Part shown: positions 26,754 through 35,096 of the stretch, piece after piece
Layout of the letters: each line of letters starts with the position of its first letter
Position numbering within the stretch: position 1 is the first letter of the stretch
Assembly: GCF_001662075.1 (NCBI RefSeq)
Contig: NZ_LYPL01000010.1
Coordinates: 124,001 to 188,000, forward strand
Source of the DNA: Rhizobium bangladeshense
GTDB lineage: Bacteria; Pseudomonadota; Alphaproteobacteria; Rhizobiales; Rhizobiaceae
Reading direction: 5' to 3'
DNA length: 64,000 bases
The notes under the pieces: generated by a model
The model's database searches: none
What the model saw: the letters and a program-made list of their open reading frames with translations, nothing else
What the model was told of the DNA's origin: nothing
Position numbers and translations under genes: made by a program

Positions 26754-26764
26754 GGGCGTGCTCC

Positions 26765-27898
26765 TTAACCCAAGGCCGTCCTCTTCTTCTTCTCGGGATC
26801 GTCGAAGGGCAGCGTGTGAGCGCTGGCGCCTGCCTTGACGGTCTTGCCGCGGACTTCGAGGTTCGTCCCGTGCACCGCCTTGTCAACGTCGAGGCGGGCG
26901 ATCGCCATGGATTTCTTCGTCAGCGACGAGTAGCTCGGGCAGGTGATGACGCCGACCTTTTTGCCGTCGGCAAAGACCTCGTCGCCGAGGTCGGCCGGTC
27001 CGTCGGCATCGATCAGCATGCCGAAGATTTTGAAGCGCTCCTTGCCCTTGAGACGGGCATGTTCCTCGGCGCCGCGGAAGCCCGTCTTGCCGGGGCTGAC
27101 GGTGAAGTCGAGGCCGAGTTCCCAGAGACTGTCGCCGGGCGGCTGGTCGGCGAAGGGATACATTTGTGAATTGTCGTAGGGGTAGAACAGGAGGTAGCTT
27201 TCGACGCGCAGCATGTCGAGGACCGAGAAGCAGCAGGGGATGATGCCCATCTCCTTGCCTTCCCAGACGATCCTGTCCCAGACCATCACGGCGTCCTGGC
27301 CGCGCACGAAGATCTCGTAGCCGCGCTCGCCGGTATAGCCGGTGCGCGAGATCATCACGGGCGCGCCGAACAGCGTCGTCTGCATGTGGTGGAAATATTT
27401 GAGGTCGCGGATGCCGGGCACATATTTGGCAAGGTAGTCGACCGCCAGCGGACCCTGCAGCGACAGGTCATGCAGGTCGTCGTCGAAGAGCACCGCGCAA
27501 TTGCGGCCTGCCGCCTGCTTGACGACTTCCTCGTGGCCGGAGCCGGAACCGTGCACCAGCATCCAGGAATTCGGGCCGGTGCGATAGACGATGCAATCGT
27601 CGGTGAAGTGGCCGCGGTCGTTCAGCATGGTCGCGTAAACCGAGCGGCCGGGATAGATCTTCGTCAGGTCGCGGGTGGTGATGTAGTCGAGGACGGCGAT
27701 GGCGTGCGGGCCGACCAGATGCACCTTCTTCAGCCCCGAGACATCCATGATGCCGGCCTTGGTGCGGACCGCGACATGCTCTTCCGACATGTCCTTCTCG
27801 TAGGTCCAGGCGGTTCCCATACCGCTCCAGTCTTCGAGCTTCGATCCCAGAGCGCGATGCCGATCCGCCAAGGCGGAGAAACGCCATGATAAAGCCAT
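26765..27898 (-). CDS. dmmD: GcvT-family folate-binding protein (DmmD)
   Basis: 377-residue aminomethyltransferase-type protein with GcvT landmarks: VRTKAGIMDVSGLKKVHLVG, RDLTKIYPGRSVYATMLNDRGHFTDD, SRTGYTGERGYEIFV and a C-terminal barrel ending AIARLDVDK. It probably transfers the formaldehyde released by DMA oxidation to tetrahydrofolate. A dmmD gene is needed for growth of Ruegeria pomeroyi on methylated amines but not for enzyme activity; I equate the two from gene order, so the symbol is moderately certain. It is not a glycine cleavage T-protein by context: no gcvH or gcvP is near. Confidence 0.82.
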   Translation of the reverse strand: MALSWRFSALADRHRALGSKLEDWSGMGTAWTYEKDMSEEHVAVRTKAGIMDVSGLKKVHLVGPHAIAVLDYITTRDLTKIYPGRSVYATMLNDRGHFTDDCIVYRTGPNSWMLVHGSGSGHEEVVKQAAGRNCAVLFDDDLHDLSLQGPLAVDYLAKYVPGIRDLKYFHHMQTTLFGAPVMISRTGYTGERGYEIFVRGQDAVMVWDRIVWEGKEMGIIPCCFSVLDMLRVESYLLFYPYDNSQMYPFADQPPGDSLWELGLDFTVSPGKTGFRGAEEHARLKGKERFKIFGMLIDADGPADLGDEVFADGKKVGVITCPSYSSLTKKSMAIARLDVDKAVHGTNLEVRGKTVKAGASAHTLPFDDPEKKKRTALG

Positions 27899-27989
27899 TT
27901 CCGTTCCCTCTTATTTCCTCTACGGAATATTTGTTTCCTGACTATATAAATCTTTCGCGCCATGGCAAGCCCGCCAGGCGGCATTCCAC

Positions 27990-28889
27990 TCAAAACTTCG
28001 GCGGCACCTGCCCGGCCTTTCGATAAGCTGCGATGACGGTATTGGCCATCAGCATGGCGATGGTCATCGGGCCGACGCCGCCGGGAACCGGGGTGATGGT
28101 GCTGGCGACGGTGGAGACCTCGGCGAAGGCGACGTCTCCGACGAGCCGGGTCTTGCCCTCTCCCTTGTCGGGGGCCGCCACACGGTTGATGCCGACGTCG
28201 ATGACCGTCGCACCTGGCTTGACCCAGTCGGCCTTGACCATTTCCGGCCGGCCGACGGCAGCCACCAGAATATCGGCATTGCGGCAGACCTCGGCGAGGT
28301 TCTTCGTCCTCGAATGGGCGATCGTCACCGTCGCATTGGCGTTGAGCAGCAATTGCGCCATCGGCTTGCCGAACAGGTTGGAGCGGCCGATGACGACGGC
28401 GTTGAGGCCGGACAGATCCTCGCCATGGGTGCGGCGGACGAAGACCATGGCGCCGGCCGGCGTGCAGGAGACGAGCCCGGTCTTCAGGTCGCCGGTGGCA
28501 AGCTTGCCGGCATTGACGACGCTCAATCCGTCGACATCCTTTTCCGGCAGGATCGACTGGATGATCGGCTCGCTGTCGAGCGGCTTCGGCAAGGGCAATT
28601 GCACCAGGATGCCGTGGATCGACGGGTCGGCGTTCAGCGTGGCAACGAGGGCCGCCAGCTCCTCCTGCTTCGTCTCGGCCGGCAGCGTGTGCTGAACGGA
28701 CTTGAAGCCGCATTCCATGGCCATGCGGCTCTTGGAGCCGACATAGGCATGGCTTGCCGGATCGTCGCCGACGATGATGACCGCAAGGCCGGTGGTGACG
28801 CCGCTCATCTTTTCCAGCGCCGCCGCCGCACTCTTCACCGTCTCGATTACGGATGCAGCAACAAGCTTGCCGTCGATGACCTCGACCAT
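27990..28889 (-). CDS. folD: Methylenetetrahydrofolate dehydrogenase/cyclohydrolase FolD
   Basis: 299 residues with FolD landmarks: the active-site region YVGSKSRMAMECGFKS with its Lys, VQLPLPKPLDSEPII, and the NADP motif VVIGRSNLFGKPMAQLLL. It interconverts methylene-, methenyl- and formyl-tetrahydrofolate in the cytoplasm. It starts three bases after purU, in the methylamine operon, so it probably handles C1 units from demethylation and may be a second folD copy in the genome. Confidence 0.96.
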   Translation of the reverse strand: MVEVIDGKLVAASVIETVKSAAAALEKMSGVTTGLAVIIVGDDPASHAYVGSKSRMAMECGFKSVQHTLPAETKQEELAALVATLNADPSIHGILVQLPLPKPLDSEPIIQSILPEKDVDGLSVVNAGKLATGDLKTGLVSCTPAGAMVFVRRTHGEDLSGLNAVVIGRSNLFGKPMAQLLLNANATVTIAHSRTKNLAEVCRNADILVAAVGRPEMVKADWVKPGATVIDVGINRVAAPDKGEGKTRLVGDVAFAEVSTVASTITPVPGGVGPMTIAMLMANTVIAAYRKAGQVPPKF

Positions 28890-28892
28890 CTC

Positions 28893-29777
28893 TCACCCCA
28901 TGCGTTCGGATGCGTAGCTTCCCGGGCTGGCCGGGAAGACCACGGTGCGGTTGCCGTTGATGAAGGTGCGGTGATGGATATGGGCGTGGATGGCGCGCGC
29001 CAGCACCTGGCTTTCGACGTCGCGGCCGATCGAGACATAGTCGTCGGGCGACTGCGCATGGGTAATGCGCGCCGTATCCTGCTCGATGATCGGACCTTCG
29101 TCGAGATCGGCGGTGACGTAATGGGCGGTCGCGCCGATCAGTTTGACGCCGCGCTGATAGGCCTGCTTGTAGGGGTTGGCGCCCTTGAAGCTCGGCAGGA
29201 AGGAATGGTGGATGTTGATGATCCTGCCCGACATTTGCTTGCAGAGCTGGTCGGAGAGGACCTGCATGTAGCGGGCGAGCACGATCAGCTCGGTGCCGGT
29301 CTGCTCGACGAGATCGACGAGCTGGGCTTCGGCCTGCGGCTTGTTCTCCTTCGTCACCTTGATGTGGTGGAAGGGAATGTCGTGGTTGACCACCACCTTC
29401 TGGTAGTCGAAATGGTTGGAGACGACGCCGACGATGTCGATCGGCAGGGCGCCGATCTTCCAGCGGTAGAGCAGGTCGTTGAGACAATGGCCGAAGCGCG
29501 ACACCATGAGCAGCACCTTCATGCGGCTCTCGCTGTCGTGGAAGTCGTATTCCATCTCGAAGGGCGCGGCGACGGCAGAAAAATCAGCGCTGATCGCCGG
29601 GCCGGAAAGCCCTTCCTCGGAAATGAAGCTGACGCGCATGAAGAACCTGCCGGTATCGAGGTCGTCGAATTGGCTGGAATCGATGATGTTGCAGCCCTTC
29701 TCGGCCAGATAGCTCGAAATCGCCGCAACGATCCCGCGCGTCGATTGGCAGGATACGGTAAGTACGAAGCTCTTCAT
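28893..29777 (-). CDS. purU: Formyltetrahydrofolate deformylase PurU
   Basis: 294 residues: an N-terminal ACT-like domain (LTVSCQSTRGIVAAISSYLAEKGCNI) followed by a formyl transferase/hydrolase fold with IINIHHSFLPSFKGANPY and the catalytic Asp region GATAHYVTADLDEGPII. It releases formate from 10-formyl-THF. In this operon it completes oxidation of methylamine-derived C1 units (FolD then PurU), regenerating free tetrahydrofolate. Confidence 0.96.
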   Translation of the reverse strand: MKSFVLTVSCQSTRGIVAAISSYLAEKGCNIIDSSQFDDLDTGRFFMRVSFISEEGLSGPAISADFSAVAAPFEMEYDFHDSESRMKVLLMVSRFGHCLNDLLYRWKIGALPIDIVGVVSNHFDYQKVVVNHDIPFHHIKVTKENKPQAEAQLVDLVEQTGTELIVLARYMQVLSDQLCKQMSGRIINIHHSFLPSFKGANPYKQAYQRGVKLIGATAHYVTADLDEGPIIEQDTARITHAQSPDDYVSIGRDVESQVLARAIHAHIHHRTFINGNRTVVFPASPGSYASERMG

Positions 29778-29818
29778 GCTGTCTCTTCCTTCGCCCTTTC
29801 AGGTACAGAGGGTCCGGT

Positions 29819-29844
29819 CATGCCGAGCTGTCCAACCCGGCATG
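29819..29844 (-). repeat. Hairpin in the gmaS-purU gap
   Basis: Perfect 7-bp arms CATGCCG/CGGCATG sit in the middle of the 89-base gap between gmaS and purU. This may tune relative expression inside the long operon. Confidence 0.4.
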
Positions 29845-29866
29845 GCGAAGACGTCGGTCCGGCTGC

Positions 29867-31174
29867 TCAGATATCGAGCGTGCTGTCGCGTTCCCACTGG
29901 GTGAAATGCGAGCAGTAGGCATTCCATTCCACGTGCTTGAGCTTGAGATAGGCGGAGGAAAACTCAGCCCCGACTGCCGCCTTCAAGCCTTCGTCGGCAT
30001 CAAAGGCGCGCAGCGCATCGAGCAGGTTGAGTGGCAGGCGCGGCGCGTCCTTCACCAGGTGGCCCTCGGCATACATATCGATATCGTAGTGCTGGCCGGG
30101 GTCTGCCTGGCTGCGGATGCCGTCGAGGCCGGCCGCGATGATGATCGCCTGTAGAAGGTATGGATTGACCGCGCCGTCCGGCAGGCGCAGCTCGAAGCGC
30201 CCAGGCCCCGGCACGCGCACCATGTGGGTGCGGTTGTTGCCCGTCCAGGTGACGGTGTTCGGTGACCAGGTGGCGCCCGATGTCGTGCGCGGCGCGTTGA
30301 TGCGCTTGTAGGAATTGACCGTCGGATTGGTGATCGCGGCAAGTGCCGAAGCATGTTTCATGATGCCGCCGAGGAAGGTTTTGCCCTGGGCAGAAAGACC
30401 GAAGGCCATTTCCTTGTCCGCGAAGGCGTTTACCCTGCCATCGACGTCCCAGACCGAGATGTGCGCATGGCAACCGTTTCCGGTCAGGCCCTTGAAGGGC
30501 TTCGGCATGAAGGTAGCGCGAAGGCCGTGCTTTTCGGCGACCGACTTGACCATGAACTTGAAGAAAGAGTGCTTGTCCGCGGTCTTCAGGACATCGTCAT
30601 ATTCCCAGTTCATCTCGAACTGGCCGTTCGCATCCTCATGGTCATTCTGATAGGGCTTCCAGCCGAGCTCCAGCATATAGTCGCAGATCTCGGCGATGAC
30701 ATCGTACCGACGCATCACGGCCTGCTGGTCGTAGCAAGGCTTCTCGGCAGTATCGAACTGGTCTGAAATCACCGAGCCATCAGCAGAGATTAGAAAGAAC
30801 TCGGGCTCCACACCGGTCTTCACCCGGAGCCCTTCCTTCGCAGCCTCGGCCACCAGTCTTTTCAGCACGACACGCGGCGCCTGTTCGACAGGTCGATCGT
30901 CCATGACGCAGTCGGCGGCGACCCATGCGACTTCTTTCTTCCAGGGCAACTGGATGACGGAGGAAGCATCGGGAACCGCAAACAAGTCCGGATGGGCCGG
31001 CGTCAGATCGAGCCAGGTTGCAAAGCCTGCAAAACCGGCGCCATCCTTCTGCATGTCGGCGATGGCTTCTGCCGGGACCAGCTTGGCGCGTTGGCCGCCG
31101 AACAGGTCGGTGTAGCTGATCATGAAATATTTGATGCCTTTGTCTCTCGCAAAAGCAGCAAGGTCCAGTGTCAT
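29867..31174 (-). CDS. gmaS: Gamma-glutamylmethylamide synthetase GmaS
   Basis: 435 residues of the glutamine synthetase superfamily, with catalytic-domain landmarks GVEPEFFLI, NDHEDANGQFEMNWEYDD, GNGCHAHISVWD and RVPGPGRFELRLPDGAVNPYL. It condenses glutamate and methylamine with ATP. It was earlier annotated in rhizobia as GSIII (glnT). Its placement directly after mgsABC and before purU/folD makes GmaS the better name. A true glutamine synthetase would more often be 340-470 residues and sit elsewhere with glnB. Confidence 0.92.
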   Translation of the reverse strand: MTLDLAAFARDKGIKYFMISYTDLFGGQRAKLVPAEAIADMQKDGAGFAGFATWLDLTPAHPDLFAVPDASSVIQLPWKKEVAWVAADCVMDDRPVEQAPRVVLKRLVAEAAKEGLRVKTGVEPEFFLISADGSVISDQFDTAEKPCYDQQAVMRRYDVIAEICDYMLELGWKPYQNDHEDANGQFEMNWEYDDVLKTADKHSFFKFMVKSVAEKHGLRATFMPKPFKGLTGNGCHAHISVWDVDGRVNAFADKEMAFGLSAQGKTFLGGIMKHASALAAITNPTVNSYKRINAPRTTSGATWSPNTVTWTGNNRTHMVRVPGPGRFELRLPDGAVNPYLLQAIIIAAGLDGIRSQADPGQHYDIDMYAEGHLVKDAPRLPLNLLDALRAFDADEGLKAAVGAEFSSAYLKLKHVEWNAYCSHFTQWERDSTLDI

Positions 31175-31252
31175 TCTCGTTCCCCTTTGGATTTCTTCGA
31201 GACACTTTCGTTATGGATATGAGACGCCGGGGTATTGCCCGGCCGGTAGAAA

Positions 31253-32581
31253 TCAGAAGCCTCCCTTGCCAGGGATCCAGTTGGTACCGGCGAGCGGCAC
31301 CTGCGCCATGGCCGATGCCTCGATGGTCAATGCAACGAGGTCTTCCGGTTCGAGATTGTGCAGGTGGTTCTTGCCGCAGGCGCGCGCGATGGTCTGAGCT
31401 TCGAGGGTCATGACCTTCAGGTAGTTGGCGAGGCGGCGGCCGGCCGCAACCGGGTCGAGGCGTTTTGCCAGCTCCGGGTCCTGTGTGGTAATGCCCGCCG
31501 GATCCTTGCCTTCATGCCAATCGTCATAGGCGCCGGCCGTGGTGCCGAGCTTCTGATATTCCTCTTCCCAGCGCGGATCGTTGTCGCCGATGGCGACGAG
31601 CGCCGCCGTGCCGATCGCGACCGCGTCGGCGCCGAGCGCCAGCGCCTTCGCCACGTCGGCGCCCGAGCGGATGCCACCCGAAATGATGAGCTGCACCTTG
31701 CGATGCATGCCGAGATCCTGCAGCGCCTGGACGGCCGGTCGAATGCAGGCGAGCGTTGGCATGCCGACATTTTCGATGAAGACGTCCTGCGTCGCCGCGG
31801 TGCCGCCCTGCATGCCGTCGAGCACCACGACGTCGGCGCCAGCCTTCACGGCAAGAGCGGTGTCGTAATACGGACGCGCGCCACCGACTTTGACGTAGAT
31901 CGGCTTTTCCCAGTCAGTGATCTCGCGCAGCTCCATGATCTTGATTTCCAGATCATCGGGGCCTGTCCAGTCGGGATGGCGGCAGGCCGAGCGCTGGTCG
32001 ATGCCCTTCGGCAGGTTGCGCATATTGGCGACGCGGTCGGAGATCTTCTGGCCGAGCAGCATGCCGCCGCCGCCGGGTTTGGCGCCTTGGCCGACCACGA
32101 CTTCGATTGCGTCGGCGCGGCGCAGGTCTTTCGGGTTCATGCCGTAGCGCGACGGCAGATATTGGTAGACCAGCGTCTGCGAATGACCGCGTTCCTCATC
32201 CGTCATGCCGCCGTCGCCTGTCGTGGTCGACGTGCCTGCGATCGTCGCACCCCGGCCGAGCGCTTCTTTGGCGTTGCCGGAAAGCGCGCCGAAACTCATG
32301 CCGGCAATGGTGATCGGCGTCTTGAGCGTGATCGGCTTCCTGGCGAAGCGCGAGCCGAGCACCACTGTCGTATCGCACTTCTCGCGGTAGCCTTCGAGCG
32401 GATAGCGCGAGATGGAGGCGCCGAGAAACAGCAGATCGTCGAAATGCGGTACCTTGCGCTTGGTGCCGGCGCCGCGGATGTCATAGATGCCGGTGGCCGC
32501 CGCGCGGCGGATTTCGGCGAGCGTATAGTCGTCGAAAGTCGCGGACTTGCGTGGCGGGGTATAGGGGTTGTGATAGCTCAT
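31253..32581 (-). CDS. mgsC: N-methylglutamate synthase subunit C (glutamate synthase FMN-domain-like)
   Basis: 442 residues that match the FMN-binding barrel of glutamate synthase large subunit: ITIAGMSFGALSGNAKEALGRGA, GQGAKPGGGGMLLG, VVLDGMQGGTAATQDV and LIISGGIRSGADVAKALALGAD. It forms the flavin part of N-methylglutamate synthase, which makes N-methylglutamate from gamma-glutamylmethylamide. It corresponds to rhizobial glxD. Fourteen bases separate it from mgsB. Confidence 0.93.
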   Translation of the reverse strand: MSYHNPYTPPRKSATFDDYTLAEIRRAAATGIYDIRGAGTKRKVPHFDDLLFLGASISRYPLEGYREKCDTTVVLGSRFARKPITLKTPITIAGMSFGALSGNAKEALGRGATIAGTSTTTGDGGMTDEERGHSQTLVYQYLPSRYGMNPKDLRRADAIEVVVGQGAKPGGGGMLLGQKISDRVANMRNLPKGIDQRSACRHPDWTGPDDLEIKIMELREITDWEKPIYVKVGGARPYYDTALAVKAGADVVVLDGMQGGTAATQDVFIENVGMPTLACIRPAVQALQDLGMHRKVQLIISGGIRSGADVAKALALGADAVAIGTAALVAIGDNDPRWEEEYQKLGTTAGAYDDWHEGKDPAGITTQDPELAKRLDPVAAGRRLANYLKVMTLEAQTIARACGKNHLHNLEPEDLVALTIEASAMAQVPLAGTNWIPGKGGF

Positions 32582-32595
32582 GAGTGTCCCTCGCC

Positions 32596-33282
32596 TCAGT
32601 ACGCATCTGCGTTGTCGATGTTGAAATTGTAAAGCTTGCGGGCCGAGCCGTAGCGCTTGAACTCTTCGGGTCTGACGTCCGTCACACCTGCCTTGTCGAG
32701 CAGTTCGACAAGCTTTTCCAGATGCTCCGGCCGCATCTCTTTCTCGACGCAGTCGGAGCCGAGGCTCTTCACCTCGCCGCGGACGAACAGCTTGGCTTCG
32801 TAGAGCGAATCCCCGAGCGCATCGCCGGCGTCGCCAAGCACGACGAGATGGCCGGACTGGCCCATGAAGGCCGACATGTGGCCGATGCTGCCGTGGACGA
32901 CGATGTCGATGCCCTTCATCGAAATGCCGCAGCGCGACGCGGCATTTCCCTTGATGACGAGCAGGCCACCCCGGCCGGTCGCGCCGGCATACTGGCTGGC
33001 GTCGCCCTCGATGACGACGGTGCCGGACATCATGTTTTCGGCAACACCCGGTCCAGCCGAGCCATGAACCGTAATCTTGCCGCCGTCATTCATGCCGGCG
33101 CAGTAATAGCCGACAGATCCCCTAACAGCGACCGTCACCGGGCTGTCGATCCCGACGGCGACGGCATGGCTGCCGCGCGGGTTGATCACCTCGAATTCAG
33201 TGTCGTTGGCACCTTTGGAGAGAGCGTGTAGCGCGCTGTTCAATTCGCGAAGAGGCGTGTTGGAAAGATCGAATGTCGGCAT
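32596..33282 (-). CDS. mgsB: N-methylglutamate synthase subunit B (GXGXG domain)
   Basis: 228 residues dominated by the beta-helical GXGXG repeat seen at the C-terminus of glutamate synthase large subunit (SVGYYCAGMNDGGKITVHGSAG, GATGRGGLLVIKGNAASRCG, GIDIVVHGSIGHMSAFMGQ). It is the structural domain linking subunits A and C of N-methylglutamate synthase; alias glxC. Confidence 0.93.
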   Translation of the reverse strand: MPTFDLSNTPLRELNSALHALSKGANDTEFEVINPRGSHAVAVGIDSPVTVAVRGSVGYYCAGMNDGGKITVHGSAGPGVAENMMSGTVVIEGDASQYAGATGRGGLLVIKGNAASRCGISMKGIDIVVHGSIGHMSAFMGQSGHLVVLGDAGDALGDSLYEAKLFVRGEVKSLGSDCVEKEMRPEHLEKLVELLDKAGVTDVRPEEFKRYGSARKLYNFNIDNADAY

Positions 33283-33338
33283 TGAATCCTCGTTGGTCCG
33301 GGAGACGGTCCGCGCCGCCTCTTGGCTTTCAGCGCGCC

Positions 33339-34244
33339 TCAGGCCGCCTTGTCGTGATCCCAGAAGTAGACAGTTGCCGGCTCCGGCTCCCAGACGCGGG
33401 CATTCTCGATGCCGGGAAGATTGACCAGCGCGCGGTATTCCGAACCGAAGGCGACATATTGCTCCGTCTCGGCCATGACGGCGGGCTTGCAGGCGATCGG
33501 ATCGCGCACGACGCCGAAGCCGGATTTGGTGCCGACGACAAAAGTGAAGAAGCCGTCGAGGTCGTCGAGCGCGCCGGTCAGAGCCTGGCCGAGATCTTTG
33601 CCCTTGGCCATTTCGGCTGTCAGATAGGCGGCGGCGACTTCGGAATCGTTCTGCGTCTCGAAAGTCATGCCTTCACGCACCAGTTCGCGGCGCAGGTTGT
33701 TGTGGTTGGAGAGCGAGCCATTGTGCACGAGGCACTGGTCGGCGCCGGTCGAGAATGGATGGGCGCCGAGGGTGGTGACCGCGGATTCCGTCGCCATGCG
33801 GGTATGGCCGATGCCGTGGGTCCCGCTCATCGCGCGGACACCGAACCGCGCCACGACGTCCTTTGGGAGACCGATTTCCTTGTAGATTTCGACGCTCTCA
33901 CCCGAGCCCATAAGGCGGACTGCCGGGCGAATCCGTTCGAGCGCCTCGCGCACTGCTCCAAGTTTGGAGGTATCAAGCTCAATGACCGCGTGCGTGCTCT
34001 TGATCCACACATGGGCTTTTATGCCGGCTTCCTCGAGGTCAGCGGCCAGGCCGTCGAAGTCCGCGCCTGGATTGCTGGACTGGATAGTGATCTTCGCCTT
34101 GCCCTCTGCGAAGCCGCCATAGATCGCTATACCGGCCGAGTCCGGCCCGCGATCCGTCATGGTGATCAGCATATCTGAGAGCAGGTTTCCCAGCTGAGGC
34201 TCAAGGCTCTTGTCCTTGAGGAACAATCCAACAATGCCGCACAT
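33339..34244 (-). CDS. mgsA: N-methylglutamate synthase subunit A (class II glutamine amidotransferase)
   Basis: 301 residues beginning MCGIVGLFL, so Cys2 is the Ntn nucleophile exposed after Met removal. Other class II landmarks are MTDRGPDSAGIAIYG, GIGHTRMATESAVT and HNGSLSNHNNLRRELV. It is the amidase part of the synthase; alias glxB. The gene is first in the large minus-strand operon and has a strong AAGGAGG site upstream. A direct repeat lies at 34271-34297 in its leader. Confidence 0.93.
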   Translation of the reverse strand: MCGIVGLFLKDKSLEPQLGNLLSDMLITMTDRGPDSAGIAIYGGFAEGKAKITIQSSNPGADFDGLAADLEEAGIKAHVWIKSTHAVIELDTSKLGAVREALERIRPAVRLMGSGESVEIYKEIGLPKDVVARFGVRAMSGTHGIGHTRMATESAVTTLGAHPFSTGADQCLVHNGSLSNHNNLRRELVREGMTFETQNDSEVAAAYLTAEMAKGKDLGQALTGALDDLDGFFTFVVGTKSGFGVVRDPIACKPAVMAETEQYVAFGSEYRALVNLPGIENARVWEPEPATVYFWDHDKAA

Positions 34245-34270
34245 AGGCTGTGCCTCCTTTCATGTTGAGA

Positions 34271-34297
34271 AAGGACTAGCAGGTCTATGTAAGGACT
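34271..34297. promoter_or_regulatory. Direct repeat AAGGACT upstream of mgsA, candidate operator
   Basis: AAGGACT occurs at 34271-34277 and 34291-34297, 20 bases apart start to start, about two helical turns. It lies 27-53 bases before the mgsA start. AraC-type proteins bind directly repeated sites about two turns apart, and a GlxA-type AraC gene is nearby, so this is a reasonable target. The XRE-cupin regulator cannot be excluded. Confidence 0.45.
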
Positions 34298-34333
34298 TCA
34301 ACTGGCAGGAATAAACTTTTCTTCTAAGGCAAG

Positions 34334-35017
34334 TCAGCTTCGCGAATTCTGCTGGGGATAGCTGATGATGGAGAGGTACCTGCTCGGCAGTTTTACCAGT
34401 TCCTCCGGCCCATGCGGCGCATCGGCGTCGAAGAACAGGCTGTCGCCCGGCTGCATCTGGAAAAGCTGGTCGCCGTGGCGGTAGATGACCTCGCCTTCGA
34501 GCATGTAGAGAAACTCCATGCCCTCATGCTGAAAGGTCGGGAAAACATCGGAATCGGCCGTCAGCGTGATGAGATAGGGCTCGACGATGACGCCGCTGGT
34601 GTTGTTGTCGATATGGCCGAGCAGATTATATTGATGGCCGGCGCGGGTGCCGCGCCGTTCCAGCTCGACGCCCTGCCCCGCTTTGACGAAGACGGCATTG
34701 CGCGGCTCCTCGTAGCGGCGAAAAAAGGCCGTCAGCGGAACGCCGAGCGCCCGCGACAGCGATTGCAGCGTCGTCAGCGACGGCGAGATGTTGCCGTTCT
34801 CGATCTTCGACAGCATGCCGAGCGAAATGCCGGTGGCGGCCGCGAGATCGGTCACCGTGATGCCGAGTTTCTTGCGGTAGGCGCGCACCTCATGGCCGAT
34901 CGCCATTTCAAGGTTGTTTTCCTTCGGCTCCCGGACAGCGTGCGGATCCTGCGAAAAAGCAGCGCGTCCACCATGCGCCGGTTCCGTTTGCTTTTCCGCT
35001 TCATGTTTGGATTTCAT
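34334..35017 (-). CDS. XRE-family regulator with C-terminal cupin domain
   Basis: About 227 residues from ATG 35017; the frame is open up to 35116, overlapping the end of the GlxA gene by 20 bases. A helix-turn-helix (IGHEVRAYRKKLGITVTDLAAATGISLGMLSKIENGNISPSLTTLQSLSRALG) is followed by a cupin sensor (HEGMEFLYMLEGEVIYRHGDQLFQMQPGDSLFFDADAPHGPEEL). This is the PuuR-like amine/amino-acid sensing class. It lies between mgsA and glxA and likely regulates the methylamine genes. The longer start cannot be ruled out. Confidence 0.88.
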   Translation of the reverse strand: MKSKHEAEKQTEPAHGGRAAFSQDPHAVREPKENNLEMAIGHEVRAYRKKLGITVTDLAAATGISLGMLSKIENGNISPSLTTLQSLSRALGVPLTAFFRRYEEPRNAVFVKAGQGVELERRGTRAGHQYNLLGHIDNNTSGVIVEPYLITLTADSDVFPTFQHEGMEFLYMLEGEVIYRHGDQLFQMQPGDSLFFDADAPHGPEELVKLPSRYLSIISYPQQNSRS

Positions 35018-35096
35018 GGATTTTTCCGCTGCCGCCTTCTTTTGTCTGAAGGCAACCCTATCGTGGTAGTGAAATTTCCTCAACCTTGAAGAAAAC

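Noticed and set aside
26765..27898. Glycine cleavage T-protein
   Set aside because: GcvT fold but no gcvH or gcvP nearby; gene order and neighbours match dmmD.
31253..34244. mgsABC as an assimilatory glutamate synthase
   Set aside because: The three separated domains with gmaS and mgdABCD match N-methylglutamate synthase; no gltD-like small subunit is present.
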